Below are positions 15,820-26,121 of a stretch of 64,000 nt of DNA, piece after piece. The DNA comes from Streptomyces sp. Ru73. GTDB lineage: Bacteria; Actinomycetota; Actinomycetes; Streptomycetales; Streptomycetaceae. The stretch covers positions 1-64,000 of the forward strand of contig NZ_PQSQ01000002.1 of NCBI RefSeq assembly GCF_002920575.1, read 5' to 3'. Numbering within the stretch: the stretch's first letter is position 1; the number at the start of each line of letters is the position of its first letter. A program made the translations under genes and the position numbers. Below the pieces are notes generated by a model. The model had not been told where the DNA came from. It saw only the letters and a program-made list of their open reading frames with translations, and did no database searches.

Positions 15820-17662
15820 ATGCCCCAGACGACGGCCCCTCAACGGTCGCGCGCAGTCGTCCTCGTCCTCGCCTTCGCCGGCATCGTCGTCGCCGTGATG
15901 CAGACACTGCTGGTGCCGGTCATCAAGGATCTGCCGGTCCTGCTGGACACCGCACCGTCGAACGCCACCTGGGTCATGACGGCCACCCTGCTCGCCGGCG
16001 CCGTCGCCACGCCGATCATGGGCCGGCTCGGCGACCTCTTCGGCAAGCGCCGCATGCTGGTCACCAGCCTCGCGGTCATGGTGGCCGGCTCGCTCGTCTG
16101 CGCGTCCACCAGCGACCTCCTCGTGATGATCGTCGGCCGCGCGCTCCAGGGCTTCGCCATGGGCGCCATCCCGCTCGGCATCGGCCTGATGCGGGACGAA
16201 CTGCCCGTCGAACGGCTCGGTTCGGCCCTGGCCCTGATGAGCTCCTCCATAGGCGTGGGCGGCGGACTGGCCCTGCCGCTCGCCGCCCTGGTCGCCCAGC
16301 ACGCCGACTGGCACGCGCTGTTCTTCGGCTCCGCCGGACTCGGCGTCGTCTCGATCCTGCTCACACTGGCGGTCGTGCCGGAGAGCCGGGTCCGGGCCGA
16401 GGGCCGCTTCGACCTCGCGGGCGCGCTCGGCCTCTCCCTCGGTCTCGTGCTGTTCCTGCTGCCGATCACCAAGGGCAGTGACTGGGGCTGGGGTTCGGCC
16501 ACCACCCTCGGCCTCTTCGCCGCGGCGCTGGTCGTGCTCGTCCTGTGGGGCGTGATGGAGCTGCGCATGACCGCCCCGCTGGTGGACCTGCGTACCACCG
16601 CGCGCCGCGAGGTGCTGCTGACCAACCTCGCCTCGATCATGGTCGGTGTCGCGTTCTACGCCATCTCGCTCGTCCTCCCGCAGCTGCTCCAGCTGCCGGC
16701 CGCCACCGGCTACGGGCTGGGCCAGTCGATGGTGGTCGCGGGTCTGTGCGTGGCGCCGCTGGGCCTGACGATGATGTTCACCGCGCCCGTCTATGCCCGC
16801 CTGTCGGCGCGGTACGGCCCGAAGCTCACCCTCATGCTCGGCATGCTGATCATCGCGATCGGCTACGGCGCGGGGCTCGGCCTGATGAGCGCCGCCTGGC
16901 AGACCATCGTCATCTCGGTCATCGTCGGTGCGGGCATCGGCCTCGCCTACTCCTCGCTGCCCGCGCTGATCAACGGTGCCGTCGACCCGTCCGAGACGGG
17001 CGCGGCCAACGGGCTGAACACACTGATGCGTTCGATCGGTACGTCGGTGTCGAGCGCCGTGATCGGCATGGTGCTCGCCAACACGGCTCACCAGGTGGGT
17101 TCGGTGGCGGTGCCCACCCTGCACGGCTTCCGCGTCTCGTTCCTCATCGCCACGGCGGCGGTCGCCGTCGGCCTGCTGCTCGCGGCGTTCCTGCCGCGCG
17201 GCCGGCGGGCGTCCGCGCCGCAGCTGGTCACCACGAGCGAGGAGGAGGCCAACCTCCAGCGGGCCGCCCTGGCGATCCGCGCGACGCAGGAGGCCGGCCC
17301 GGTGCGGGAGGACCGTCCGGCGCATGAGGGCGTGCCGCGGCAGGCGGCCCGTCCGGTACGGCAGGCCGGAGCGCCGGGCGCCGGGTTCCGCGGGCGGGTC
17401 CTGGACCGGGCCGGGGAGCCGGTGCCCCGCGCCAGGGTGGCGCTGATCGACCGGTACGGACGCCGGGCCGGCACCGCGCTCACCGACCACGAAGGCCGGT
17501 ACGCGGTCGCCGTCCCGGACGGCGGTGCCTACGTACTGGCCGCCATGGTCGCCGGTCATGCCCCGCGCGCCTCGGCGGCCGTGCACCCCGGCGAGGGCCG
17601 CCCGGTCGACGTCGACCTGGTCGTCACCGCCGCGCCGGAGGGCAGCCCGGCGGCCGCTCCCG

Positions 17663-17676
<14 letters not shown>
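15820..17676 (+). CDS. MFS drug-type transporter with a C-terminal transthyretin-like domain
   Basis: A 618-residue protein. The first about 475 residues are a 14-helix EmrB/QacA-type exporter, with [14 protein letters not shown] after helix 2 and [18 protein letters not shown] at helix 4. The tail holds a carboxypeptidase-regulatory-like domain (about 525-605: [29 protein letters not shown]). ATG at 15820 with CCGGAGG nine bases before. The gene ends in a 14-bp overlap with the convergent serine deaminase gene. The domain joined to an MFS core, next to another membrane protein with the same domain, suggests a shared partner. Substrate unknown. Confidence 0.85.
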
Positions 17677-19060
<1,384 letters not shown>

Positions 19061-19166
19061 GAAGGCTCCCTTGTCGGCGCGTGCGGTGCGGGCGGGTCGG
19101 GTGGTGGGGCGGGTGCGAGTGCGGGGGCCGGGCGGGGGCCGCGGTCCTGGCGTGCGCCGGGTTCCG

Positions 19167-20348
19167 TTACCGGGCCGCTGCCACCGCGGCGGGGGCGAGC
19201 GTGCGCCGGAGCCGGTTGAACGGCTTCGGCCGGTTCATGGCGAGCACCGCGACGGGGTGGTCGTCGTACCGGTAGACGGCCGCGAAGGAGCGGTCGTCCG
19301 GGTCCCCGTCGACCACCTCGGGCCGGGCGCCGGGGACGACGTGGCCCGCGAGCTGAATGCGTACCTGGTACTGGTCGGACCAGAAAGAGGGGGCCCGGGC
19401 CGGTCCGGGGGCCGACGTGCCGGAGAGCAGCGTGGCGGCGGCGGTCCTGGCCTGCTCGGTGGCGCTGGTCCAGTGTTCGATGCGGGCGTGCCGGCCGGTG
19501 AAGGGGTGCGGGCAGCGGGCCACGTCGCCGACGGCGACCACCTGCGGGACGTTCGTCGCGCAGCCCTCGTCGCACACCACGCCGTCGGCCACCTCGACGC
19601 CGGAGCCGTCGAGCCAGTCGGTGGCGGGCCGGACGCCCACCCCGACGACCACCACGTCGGCGGGTATCTGGCGCCCGTCCGTCAGCCGCACCCCGGTGAC
19701 CCGGTCGTCGCCGGTGAAGCCCGCCACGCCGGTGCCGGTCAGCAGCCGGACCCCGTGGTCGGTGTGGAGCGCGGAGCAGACCAGGCCCATCTCGCGCCCG
19801 AGCACGCGCTCCAGCGGTACGTCGAGTGCCTCCACGACGGTGACGTGCAGGCCGAGCCGGTGGGCCGTGGAGGCCACCTCGGCGCCGATGAAGCCGGCCC
19901 CGATGACGACGACCCGGGGCAGGCCGCCGCGCAGTTCGGCACGCAGGGCCAGGGCGTCGTCGAGGGTGCGCAGGGTGTGGATGCCGGCCATTCCGGCCGT
20001 TCCGGGGAAGGTCCTGGCACTGGTCCCGGTGGCGATGACCACGCCGTCGGTACGCAGCTCCCGGCCGTCGTCCAGGGTGACGGTGCGGGTCGCGGGGTCG
20101 AGCCGTACGGCCCGCCGGCCCAGCGCCCACCGCACCGCCAGCTCCTCGTACTCCGCCGTGTCGCCGAGCGCGATCGCGTCCGCTTCCAGGTCGCCCTTGA
20201 GCAGTTCCTTGGACAGCGGCGGCCGGTCGTAGGGCAGGTGGCGTTCCTCCCCGACGACGGTGATCCCGCCGTCGTAGCCTTCAGCGCGCAGGGCGCGTAC
20301 GGTGCTCAGCCCGGCCAGCGAGGCGCCGACCACGGTGAGGTGCCTCAT
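19167..20348 (-). CDS. FAD-dependent NAD(P)H:ferredoxin reductase
   Basis: A 393-residue pyridine nucleotide-disulfide-type reductase. FAD-binding Rossmann motif [20 protein letters not shown] at the N-terminus, [10 protein letters not shown] typical of ferredoxin reductases of Rieske oxygenases, NAD(P)H motif [20 protein letters not shown], and the FAD-contact [10 protein letters not shown] near residue 265. A C-terminal reductase domain follows. Its ATG overlaps the stop of the Rieske ferredoxin gene by 4 bases, so both are translated together. It should pass electrons from NAD(P)H to that ferredoxin. The oxygenase that would use them is not here. Confidence 0.93.
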   Translation of the reverse strand: MRHLTVVGASLAGLSTVRALRAEGYDGGITVVGEERHLPYDRPPLSKELLKGDLEADAIALGDTAEYEELAVRWALGRRAVRLDPATRTVTLDDGRELRTDGVVIATGTSARTFPGTAGMAGIHTLRTLDDALALRAELRGGLPRVVVIGAGFIGAEVASTAHRLGLHVTVVEALDVPLERVLGREMGLVCSALHTDHGVRLLTGTGVAGFTGDDRVTGVRLTDGRQIPADVVVVGVGVRPATDWLDGSGVEVADGVVCDEGCATNVPQVVAVGDVARCPHPFTGRHARIEHWTSATEQARTAAATLLSGTSAPGPARAPSFWSDQYQVRIQLAGHVVPGARPEVVDGDPDDRSFAAVYRYDDHPVAVLAMNRPKPFNRLRRTLAPAAVAAAR

Positions 20349-20668
20349 GCCGGCTCCGCCACCGAGACGTGCAGCAGGACCTGGCCGTTCTGCACGGAGA
20401 CCTGGTGGGTGCGGACCGGCGTCTTCGCCGGCAGGCAGGTCGGGAACCCGGTCCGCAGGTCGAAGAGGGCCGTGTGCAGCGGGCATTCGACGTAGCAGCC
20501 CTCCAGCCAGCCGTCGGCCAGCGAGGCGTCCTGGTGCGTGCACGTGTCGTCGATGGCGTAGAACTCGCCGTCCTCGGTGTGGAACACCGCGACGGGAGCG
20601 GGCACGCCCTCGGTCACGCGGAAGGACTCGCCGGGGGGCAGGTCTTCGATACGGCACACCGTGATCAT
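20345..20668 (-). CDS. Rieske [2Fe-2S] ferredoxin
   Basis: A 107-residue soluble Rieske ferredoxin of the dioxygenase-component type. Cluster ligands are C43 and H45 (CTHQDASL) and C62 and H65 (CPLH). The start at 20668 has CCGGAGG eight bases upstream; longer readings reach into the promoter. First gene of the operon, with a TTGACA/TGTTGCG promoter about 125 bases upstream. It carries electrons from the overlapping reductase to an oxygenase not present in the window. Confidence 0.94.
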   Translation of the reverse strand: MITVCRIEDLPPGESFRVTEGVPAPVAVFHTEDGEFYAIDDTCTHQDASLADGWLEGCYVECPLHTALFDLRTGFPTCLPAKTPVRTHQVSVQNGQVLLHVSVAEPA

Positions 20669-20772
20669 GGGGATACCTCCGGGGTGAGTGCGCCCGACTG
20701 GGAAAGGCCGTCGACGTGGAGGGGGTTTCCTCGGGTCGGCACGGCCGAACGAGCGAGATGGAGTTGTTCGCG

Positions 20773-20832
20773 CTGTGCGCAACCTGACTCGCATTACGCA
20801 ACATCGTTCCTCTCGCGGCGAGGGGTTGTCAA
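20773..20832 (-). promoter_or_regulatory. Promoter/operator of the Rieske ferredoxin operon
   Basis: On the minus strand TTGACA (20832-20827), 23 bases, then TGTTGCGTA (20803-20795). A second half-site, GGTTGCGCA (20783-20775), lies 20 bases further, two helical turns away. The same TTGAC/TGTTGCG design recurs at three other places up to 22959. It lies in the 504-base gap 20669-21172. Confidence 0.6.
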
Positions 20833-20952
20833 GGAGCGACCCGGCATGCGATCCGGAGAGGTGAGATGCCGTTCGGGAAGCGGGAGTTCGCCGTTCCCGC
20901 AACCGGAATCCGGCGCCCCGGAACGCCGGACTCACGCCCCGGAAAACGGACC

Positions 20953-21018
20953 TTGACACGGGCGGGCGACCGCGCTTCCCTGTTGCGTATAGAGCAATGC
21001 ACATCTCCATGCGCAACA
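20953..21018 (+). promoter_or_regulatory. TGTTGCG-type promoter/operator facing right, without a clear gene
   Basis: TTGACA (20953-20958), 22 bases, TGTTGCGTA (20981-20989), then the inverted half TGCGCAACA (21010-21018). Downstream an ATG at 21059, with GGAG ten bases before it, opens an ORF that runs into a GC-rich hairpin and then antisense through the MFS gene; I do not consider it a real gene. Confidence 0.5.
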
Positions 21019-21108
21019 GAAGCCCGATACGGACAGACATCCCGGCGGAGCGTTGACGATGACCCGCACGGCCCCGGCCAGGCATCCCGGCAGTGCCCGG
21101 GAACGCCG

Positions 21109-21138
21109 ACCGGCCGGCCCCCGGAGGGGCCGGCCGGT
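21109..21138. terminator. Hairpin terminator behind the MFS gene
   Basis: A perfect 13-bp GC stem (ACCGGCCGGCCCC and its complement) with the 4-base loop CGGA, 35 bases after the MFS stop. Works in either direction by symmetry; no clear T run, as is usual in Streptomyces. Confidence 0.7.
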
Positions 21139-21172
21139 GTCACCTCGCCGCGAAGCGGCGTCTCTTACCTCG

Positions 21173-22570
21173 TCAGGAGCGTTCGAGGTCCCCCTCCCGC
21201 ACGCCGGACCGCGGAGTGCGCCGGGAGGACGCGCCGGGCAGGGCACTGGTCTCGGCCAGTGTGCGGCCCCGCGTCTCCTCGGCCCAGAGCACGGACACCA
21301 GCCAGCCCACCATGGTGATCCCGGCGCCGATCAGCATGGTCGCGCCGATGCCCAGCCGGCTCAGCGAGATGGGCAGCAGGTAGGTGCCGGCGGCGGCGCC
21401 GAGGCGGCTGATGGACGTGGCCACGCCGCCGGCGGTCGCCCGGATGCTGGTCGGGAACAGCTCGTTGGGGTACGTCCACTCCAGCACGGTGGGGCCGCCC
21501 GAGAAGAGCGCGTACGCGCAGAAGCAGAGGATGACCACCGCGACGGGCAGCGCGGTGCCGCCGCCCAGCACCGCCAGCGGAACCGCCATCAGGGCGAACG
21601 ACCAGACGATGACGGGCCGGCGGCCGACCTGGTCCACCAGGCGCAGCGCGGGGATGCAGCCCAGCGTGAAGACGACGCTGATCAGCGCCGAGCCCAGGTT
21701 GCCCGCGTTGCCCTCGCCGAGGCCGAAGGAGCGCAGGATGGTCGGGCCGAAGGTGTACAGCGCGAACATCGGCGTGATCTGACACATGTAGAACAGCCCG
21801 CAGAAGAGCGTGCGCCGCAGGTAGGCGCCCTGAAAGAGGTCGCGGACCCGCCGGTGCACCACGGACTGCTCGACCGCCGACGCCGCGAGCAGTTCGTCCG
21901 TCGGCACGGTGCGGCCGAGGGCCCGTTCGATGGCTTTCTGCGCGTCGTCGGCGCGGCCCTTGTTCACCAGCCACAGTGGCGACTCGGGCGTGCCGACGCG
22001 CAGCAGCAGGATGAGCGCGCTGAGCACGGCGCCGGAGGCGAGCATCCACCGCCAGGTGCCCGCGCCGCCGATCTCGGCCAGCACGTAACCGACCACGTAG
22101 GCCGCCGCCGCACCGATGTACCAGGCGAGGATGAGGATGCCGAGCAGCCGGCCGCGGTGTTTGTTGGGCACCCACTCGGCCAGCAGGGACGTCGCGATCG
22201 GATAGTCCGCTCCGATGGCCACGCCGAGGATGAAGCGCAGCGCGACGAACTGCCAGGTCTCGGTGGCGAACACGGACAGCACGGAGGCGCCGACCAGGAC
22301 CGCCAGGTCGATGGTGTACATCGCCTCACGGCCGAGCCTGTCGGTGACGGCTCCGAAGAACAGCCCGCCGACGAAGATGCCGACCAGGGCGGCAGCGCCG
22401 ATGAGGCTCTCGTCCGCCGTGGTCAGCTGCAGCTCGTCGCTCATGCCGATCAGCGCGACGCCGATGATGCTGAGCAAGTAGCCGTCCAGGAAAGGGCCGC
22501 CGGCGCAGGCCCAGGTGAGTTTTCGGTGGAACTTGTTCAGTGGCGCCTCGTCGATGGCACGGATCGACAT
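21173..22570 (-). CDS. MFS metabolite importer, AAHS/sugar-porter type
   Basis: A 465-residue 12-helix transporter. Features: FLDGYLLSIIGVALIG in helix 1, DRLGREAMYTIDL in loop 2-3, GADYPIATSLLAEWVPNKHRG, which is characteristic of the metabolite:H+ symporter group, and DQVGRRPVIVWSF in the second half. ATG at 22570 has GGGAGG upstream; the extended N-terminus is Arg/Pro-rich and lacks a ribosome site. Own promoter of the TGTTGCG type at 22849-22815. The shared promoter design with the ferredoxin-SdaA operon suggests it imports the substrate of that pathway (inference). Confidence 0.9.
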   Translation of the reverse strand: MSIRAIDEAPLNKFHRKLTWACAGGPFLDGYLLSIIGVALIGMSDELQLTTADESLIGAAALVGIFVGGLFFGAVTDRLGREAMYTIDLAVLVGASVLSVFATETWQFVALRFILGVAIGADYPIATSLLAEWVPNKHRGRLLGILILAWYIGAAAAYVVGYVLAEIGGAGTWRWMLASGAVLSALILLLRVGTPESPLWLVNKGRADDAQKAIERALGRTVPTDELLAASAVEQSVVHRRVRDLFQGAYLRRTLFCGLFYMCQITPMFALYTFGPTILRSFGLGEGNAGNLGSALISVVFTLGCIPALRLVDQVGRRPVIVWSFALMAVPLAVLGGGTALPVAVVILCFCAYALFSGGPTVLEWTYPNELFPTSIRATAGGVATSISRLGAAAGTYLLPISLSRLGIGATMLIGAGITMVGWLVSVLWAEETRGRTLAETSALPGASSRRTPRSGVREGDLERS

Positions 22571-22786
22571 CTGACCTCCCTGGCTGAGGGACTGCGGGCC
22601 GCGTGGGTCCTGCGACGGGGCGCGCCACCGGCGGCGGGCGCACGTCTGCGCCGCCGCGGGGGGCCGCCGTCGCCGGGGCGCGGCAGAGCACCACGGCACG
22701 GCGGCACCGGGCCGGGGAAGCCGGCCGGGGGCCGTGGTGGTGGCGCCACCGGGGCGGACTCACGCTCAAAAGGGTCGTGCGCTGGT

Positions 22787-22849
22787 GTTGCGCTGTGAGA
22801 GGGCTGTTTCTGCCTACGCAACAAAACCCTGAAGGCGCGCCGTCGTCAA
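22787..22849 (-). promoter_or_regulatory. Promoter/operator of the MFS importer
   Basis: On the minus strand TTGACG (22849-22844), 20 bases, TGTTGCGTA (22823-22815). On the plus strand GTTGCG (22787-22792) and CGCAAC (22817-22822) form an inverted pair. Same layout as the sites at 20773, 20953 and 22923. Confidence 0.6.
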
Positions 22850-22922
22850 GACGCTCCGTCGAAGCACGCGCAACTTGCCCGTCCCCCCGCCGACTCGGCG
22901 CCGTAAGCGTCCCGGCAGCCTC

Positions 22923-22959
22923 TTGACAGCCTGATCCCGCCGCCTCATTCTGTTGCGCA
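22923..22959 (+). promoter_or_regulatory. TGTTGCG-type promoter facing right, in front of a 12-codon ORF
   Basis: TTGACA (22923-22928), 22 bases, TGTTGCGCA (22951-22959); CATTCT at 22946-22951 could be the -10. Directly followed by a ribosome site and a 12-codon ORF. Confidence 0.6.
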
Positions 22960-22977
22960 TTACGAGGGAGGTTGCCC

Positions 22978-23016
22978 ATGACGGAACGCGAAAGAGCGCG
23001 CCCTCCCGACCGCTGA
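22978..23016 (+). CDS. 12-codon ORF with a strong ribosome site (leader peptide or gene remnant)
   Basis: ATG at 22978 opens MTERERARPPDR and a TGA stop. GAGGGAGG sits six bases before the ATG, an unusually good site for so short an ORF. A TGTTGCG-type promoter lies just upstream and a 15-bp hairpin begins 18 bases after the stop. Either it is a leader peptide, or a gene was deleted between its first codons and its terminator. No match to any known product. Confidence 0.35.
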   Translation: MTERERARPPDR

Positions 23017-23033
23017 CCTCACCGCCAAGGCCA

Positions 23034-23074
23034 CCCGTCCGCCTGCCGTCCGACCCCTTCGGCAGGCGGACGGG
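23034..23074 (+). terminator. Strong hairpin terminator behind the 12-codon ORF
   Basis: CCCGTCCGCCTGCCG and its exact complement form a 15-bp stem around an 11-base loop. It is 99 bases beyond the stop of the ATP-binding gene (23173), so it could serve that gene from the other side as well. Confidence 0.75.
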
Positions 23075-23172
23075 TATGCACGCAACGGCCGCCGCCGGTA
23101 CGGGCCGGGCCGGTCCGGCTTCCTGCCGCTCCGAGCGGCAGAGGGGGCCGTACGCCTTCGGCCGCCGCCGGG

Positions 23173-23661
23173 CTAGTCCAGCCCCGCCACCAGCGTCACC
23201 GTCGTCACCGCGCCGCAGGTCACCATGGCGAACCAGTCCACTGCCGCCCGCGCCACCCGCAGTCCGAGACCGTGGTCGGCGTGGCCCCCGCCGTGGCCGT
23301 CCGACAGGTCGGTGTCAGGCGTCGCATACGCCTGCCCCACCTCGTCGTGGGTGATGACACAGCGCAGCGCGATCCCCCCGTGGTGCAGCCGGATGCGCCC
23401 CTTGCCGCCGCCGCGCAGGACGACATGGGTCACGACCTCGTTCACCGCGAGGACGAAGTCACCGAGCCGGGGATCGCGCAGCCCGGCACGCGCCGCACGG
23501 TCGGCCACCTGGTGCCGTACGCGTGCCAGGTCCGCCGACTCGAAGACGCGGTCCAGCAGGGGCCCCTCCGCCGGGGACACGGCGGTGCCGCCGAGATGCT
23601 CCCCCACGGGCGCCGGCCGGCCGTCGCCGTCCTGGCCTTCGGCGTCACGAGAAGGGTTCAC
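23173..23661 (-). CDS. RsbW/anti-sigma-factor-like ATP-binding protein
   Basis: A 162-residue GHKL-type ATPase domain of the HATPase_c_2 class found in Streptomyces anti-sigma regulators. It has VLAVNEVVTHVVLRGGGKG (N box), an aspartate-containing GQAYATPD segment and HGLGLRVARAAVDWF (G box). The asparagine-rich N box is partly changed: VVTHVV replaces the usual ExxxNA, so metal binding may be weak. The GTG at 23661 overlaps the stop of the MEDS-STAS gene (GTGA), meaning coupled translation. Likely a kinase or binding partner for that STAS domain or for a sigma factor. Confidence 0.82.
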   Translation of the reverse strand: MNPSRDAEGQDGDGRPAPVGEHLGGTAVSPAEGPLLDRVFESADLARVRHQVADRAARAGLRDPRLGDFVLAVNEVVTHVVLRGGGKGRIRLHHGGIALRCVITHDEVGQAYATPDTDLSDGHGGGHADHGLGLRVARAAVDWFAMVTCGAVTTVTLVAGLD

Positions 23662-24533
23662 TGAGCGAAACACCCCGCTTTCACGACGAGTTGAGGAACC
23701 TCCGACGCGCCGCACAACCGGATCAGCCTGCCCTGCGCGGGACGGCAGCGCACTTCGAGGGACCGGTCGCCGGGGAGGTGGCTCGCGAGCCGGACCACCG
23801 TGGTCGCGCTGTGTGCGTCCATGAAGCACAGTTCGGTGAGGTCGAGCACCGCCGGCCGGTCGGTGGCGTGGAGCGCGTCGACGAGGGCCGCCGCGAACTC
23901 CTCGCGCGTGTTGAGGTCGGCCTCCCCGGCGATCCGCAGCTCCGGGCCGCGCCGTGCGACGTCCAGCGCGTCCAGCCGGGGAAGCACCTTCTTGGGGTGG
24001 GCACCGTGAATGCGGCGCAGCAGACCGTCGCCGAACATCCGCCGGTCGTACTCGCAGACGGCGGTGAACCCGATGTCAGCGAAGAGGGCCGAGAGCCCGC
24101 ACTCGTACTCCACGAGCAGGTCGTGATCGAAGCCGGGGGCGGCCGCCCAGCCCATGTCCCCCATGATCCGGACGCCGGAGTAGCCCTGCAGCCGGGCGCG
24201 CATGGTCAGCTCCATCCACAGCCGGACCCGCGCCCCGGGCGTGAAGCCGGCGGCCGCGTCGAACCCCGGTACTTCGTCGAGCACGATCAGCCGGCCGTCC
24301 ACCAGCGCGTCCTCGTCCTGGAGTCCGTGTGCCCGAAGTTGTTCGACCGCGGCGCCGGGCCGGGTCGCCGGATCGGTGAAGAGCATGACCTGCTCTCCCT
24401 GGCAGAGTCCGATGGCGGTGTACGCGGCCCGGATCTCCCAGCGGGAGGCATCGTCGTCGTACTCCAGACACGCGTGATCGCCGCTGGTCATGGAGGTGAC
24501 CGATACCGCCCTGGCCACGGAGCTGGCGTCCAT
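23658..24533 (-). CDS. MEDS domain-STAS domain regulatory protein
   Basis: A 291-residue protein. The N-terminal MEDS (DcmR-type sensory) domain, about 15-185, begins SGDHACLEYDDD, the usual MEDS opening, with GQVMLFTDP-like text soon after. The C-terminal STAS domain, about 200-290, has RIAGEADLNTREEFAAAL and LDLTELCFMDAHSATTVVRL, where the serine of DAHS is the position phosphorylated in anti-anti-sigma factors. No good ribosome site marks the start; 24533 and a GTG at 24584 are both possible. Overlaps the ATPase gene by 4 bases. A partner-switching signalling role is inferred. Confidence 0.82.
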   Translation of the reverse strand: MDASSVARAVSVTSMTSGDHACLEYDDDASRWEIRAAYTAIGLCQGEQVMLFTDPATRPGAAVEQLRAHGLQDEDALVDGRLIVLDEVPGFDAAAGFTPGARVRLWMELTMRARLQGYSGVRIMGDMGWAAAPGFDHDLLVEYECGLSALFADIGFTAVCEYDRRMFGDGLLRRIHGAHPKKVLPRLDALDVARRGPELRIAGEADLNTREEFAAALVDALHATDRPAVLDLTELCFMDAHSATTVVRLASHLPGDRSLEVRCRPAQGRLIRLCGASEVPQLVVKAGCFAQ

Positions 24534-24700
24534 GCAGCCACACCGTAGGGCGTGCGCGCGGTCACCGAGGGACGCTGACCGCACTTGCCCGGACCGGTGC
24601 CATCCTGGCCCGCATCAGCCCACGCGCCCCCTCATCTCTGACCGACGGCCCCGCACGACGCCTCTCCACCAGCCGGGCCCCTTCGCCCCCGGACACACCG

Positions 24701-24735
24701 AGGGGGCCGACACCGTACATGGTGTCGGCCCCCCT
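24701..24735 (-). terminator. Terminator of the Old Yellow Enzyme gene
   Basis: AGGGGGCCGACACC pairs with GGTGTCGGCCCCCCT around a 6-base loop (one bulged C). It lies 34 bases after the stop at 24769. Confidence 0.78.
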
Positions 24736-24768
24736 GCGAACGCTCCGTCCAGGGCTGGCGGCTGAGTG

Positions 24769-25872
24769 TCAGACCGCGCGGTGGTACGGCTGCGCCACGT
24801 GCGGGGTGGCGCCCAGCTCGCGGGCGGCCTGCTGGGCGAAGTACGGCGTACGCAGCAGCTCGCGGCCGAGCAGCACCGCGTCCGCCTCCCCGTCCGCGAC
24901 GATCTTCTCCGCCTGCTGCGCCTCGGTGATCAGGCCCACGGCGCCCACCGGCAGCCCGGTCTCCTTCTTCACCTGCGCGGCGAACGGCACCTGGTAGTTC
25001 GGCACCGCCTCGATCTTCGCGTCCGGCGCGTTGCCGCCCGTGGAGGTGTCCAGCAGGTCCACGCCGTGCGCCTTGAGCTCGGCGGCGAACCGCACGGTCT
25101 CCTCGGCGGTCCAGCCGGTCCGCTCGTCCTCGGCGTTCTCGCTCAGCCAGTCGGTCGCCGAGATCCGGAAGAACACCGGCAGATCCTCGGGCCACACCGC
25201 CCGCACCGCGTCCACGACCTCCAGCGCGAACCGCACCCGGTTCTCGTAGGAGCCGCCGTACTCGTCGGTGCGCCGGTTGGTGAACGGCGACAGGAACTCA
25301 TTGATCAGGTAGCCGTGCGCACCGTGGATCTCGGCGACCTGGAAGCCCGCCTCCAGCGCGCGCCGCGCGGTCGCCGCGAACTGCTCCACGATCTCCTTGA
25401 TCTGCGCCACGGACAGCTCGTCCGGCTCGGTCGACTTCTCGTCGAACGCCACAGCGCTGGGCGCCACGGGCTGCCAGCCGTACCCCTGACCAGGGGCAAT
25501 CGGTGCACCCCTGTCCACCCAGGTCCGCTCGGTGGACGCCTTGCGCCCGGCGTGCGCTATCTGGATGCCGGCGACGGAGCCCTGGGCCTTGATGAAGTCG
25601 GTGATGCGACGGAAGGCCGCGACCTGGGTGTCGTTCCACAGCCCCAGGTCGTACGGGCTGATCCGGCCCTCGGGGCTGACGGCGGTGGCCTCGGTGATGA
25701 TCAGACCGGTGCCGCCGACGGCACGGGCGGCCAGATGCTGGAAGTGCCAGTCGTTGGGCGCCCCCTGCTCGGGCCCCTCCGGCGCCGCCGAGTACTGGCA
25801 CATCGGAGCCATCCAGAGACGGTTCGGAATGGTCAGCTGCCGGAGAGTGATCGGCTCGAACAGTGCGCTCAC
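24769..25872 (-). CDS. NADH:flavin oxidoreductase, Old Yellow Enzyme family (YqjM class)
   Basis: A 367-residue FMN-dependent ene-reductase of the YqjM (thermophilic-like) class, which reduces activated C=C bonds with NAD(P)H. Features: NRLWMAPMCQYSA near residue 20 (FMN-site Cys of the class), HAGRKAS (substrate-binding region), EIHGAHGYLINEFLSP, RTDEYGGSYENRVRF and GRELLRTPYF at the end. GTG at 25872 with AGGGAG upstream. Two TACGA-N6-TCGTA palindromes lie 66-160 bases upstream; one nearly duplicates the palindrome before the ArsR gene at 2.7 kb, so ArsR control is plausible. Confidence 0.94.
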   Translation of the reverse strand: MSALFEPITLRQLTIPNRLWMAPMCQYSAAPEGPEQGAPNDWHFQHLAARAVGGTGLIITEATAVSPEGRISPYDLGLWNDTQVAAFRRITDFIKAQGSVAGIQIAHAGRKASTERTWVDRGAPIAPGQGYGWQPVAPSAVAFDEKSTEPDELSVAQIKEIVEQFAATARRALEAGFQVAEIHGAHGYLINEFLSPFTNRRTDEYGGSYENRVRFALEVVDAVRAVWPEDLPVFFRISATDWLSENAEDERTGWTAEETVRFAAELKAHGVDLLDTSTGGNAPDAKIEAVPNYQVPFAAQVKKETGLPVGAVGLITEAQQAEKIVADGEADAVLLGRELLRTPYFAQQAARELGATPHVAQPYHRAV

Positions 25873-25937
25873 AACGGGCTCCCTGTGCGTGAACGAGGGC
25901 GGATTCGGCTCCGGGCACAGCGCGCCCGAAGCCTTGA

Positions 25938-25953
25938 TACGACACACATCGTA
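25938..25953. promoter_or_regulatory. Operator-like palindrome TACGA-N6-TCGTA (proximal)
   Basis: TACGACACACATCGTA, perfect 5-bp arms, 66 bases before the Old Yellow Enzyme start. Confidence 0.55.
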
Positions 25954-26015
25954 GTACGGCACCCATCGAACTAAGCAGCCGTCCGACGACCGCCCGCCTC
26001 GACTCGATACCGAAC

Positions 26016-26031
26016 TACGACGCTTCTCGTA
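26016..26031. promoter_or_regulatory. Operator-like palindrome TACGA-N6-TCGTA (distal)
   Basis: TACGACGCTTCTCGTA, perfect arms. On the minus strand it reads GTACGAGAAGCGTCGTAGTT; extended to 23 bp, 21 positions agree with the site at 2694-2709. Confidence 0.6.
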
Positions 26032-26121
26032 CAACGGGCGCGTGCCGGGGTTCATTCCTCCCCCGGCACACCGAGACCGCCGTCACACACCACCCCGGGC
26101 CGGGCGCCCTGAGCGCCTGCG

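Noticed and set aside
14020-17586. A nearly 1200-codon open frame on the minus strand
   Set aside because: Rich in His/Gly/Arg/Asp/Gln with no motif; opposite the ABC-2-like and MFS genes. An artefact of codon bias.
21059-22798. ORF opened by the ATG after the plus-strand TGTTGCG promoter
   Set aside because: After about 15 codons it crosses the MFS terminator and then lies antisense to the MFS gene; composition is shadow-like. Only the promoter is kept.
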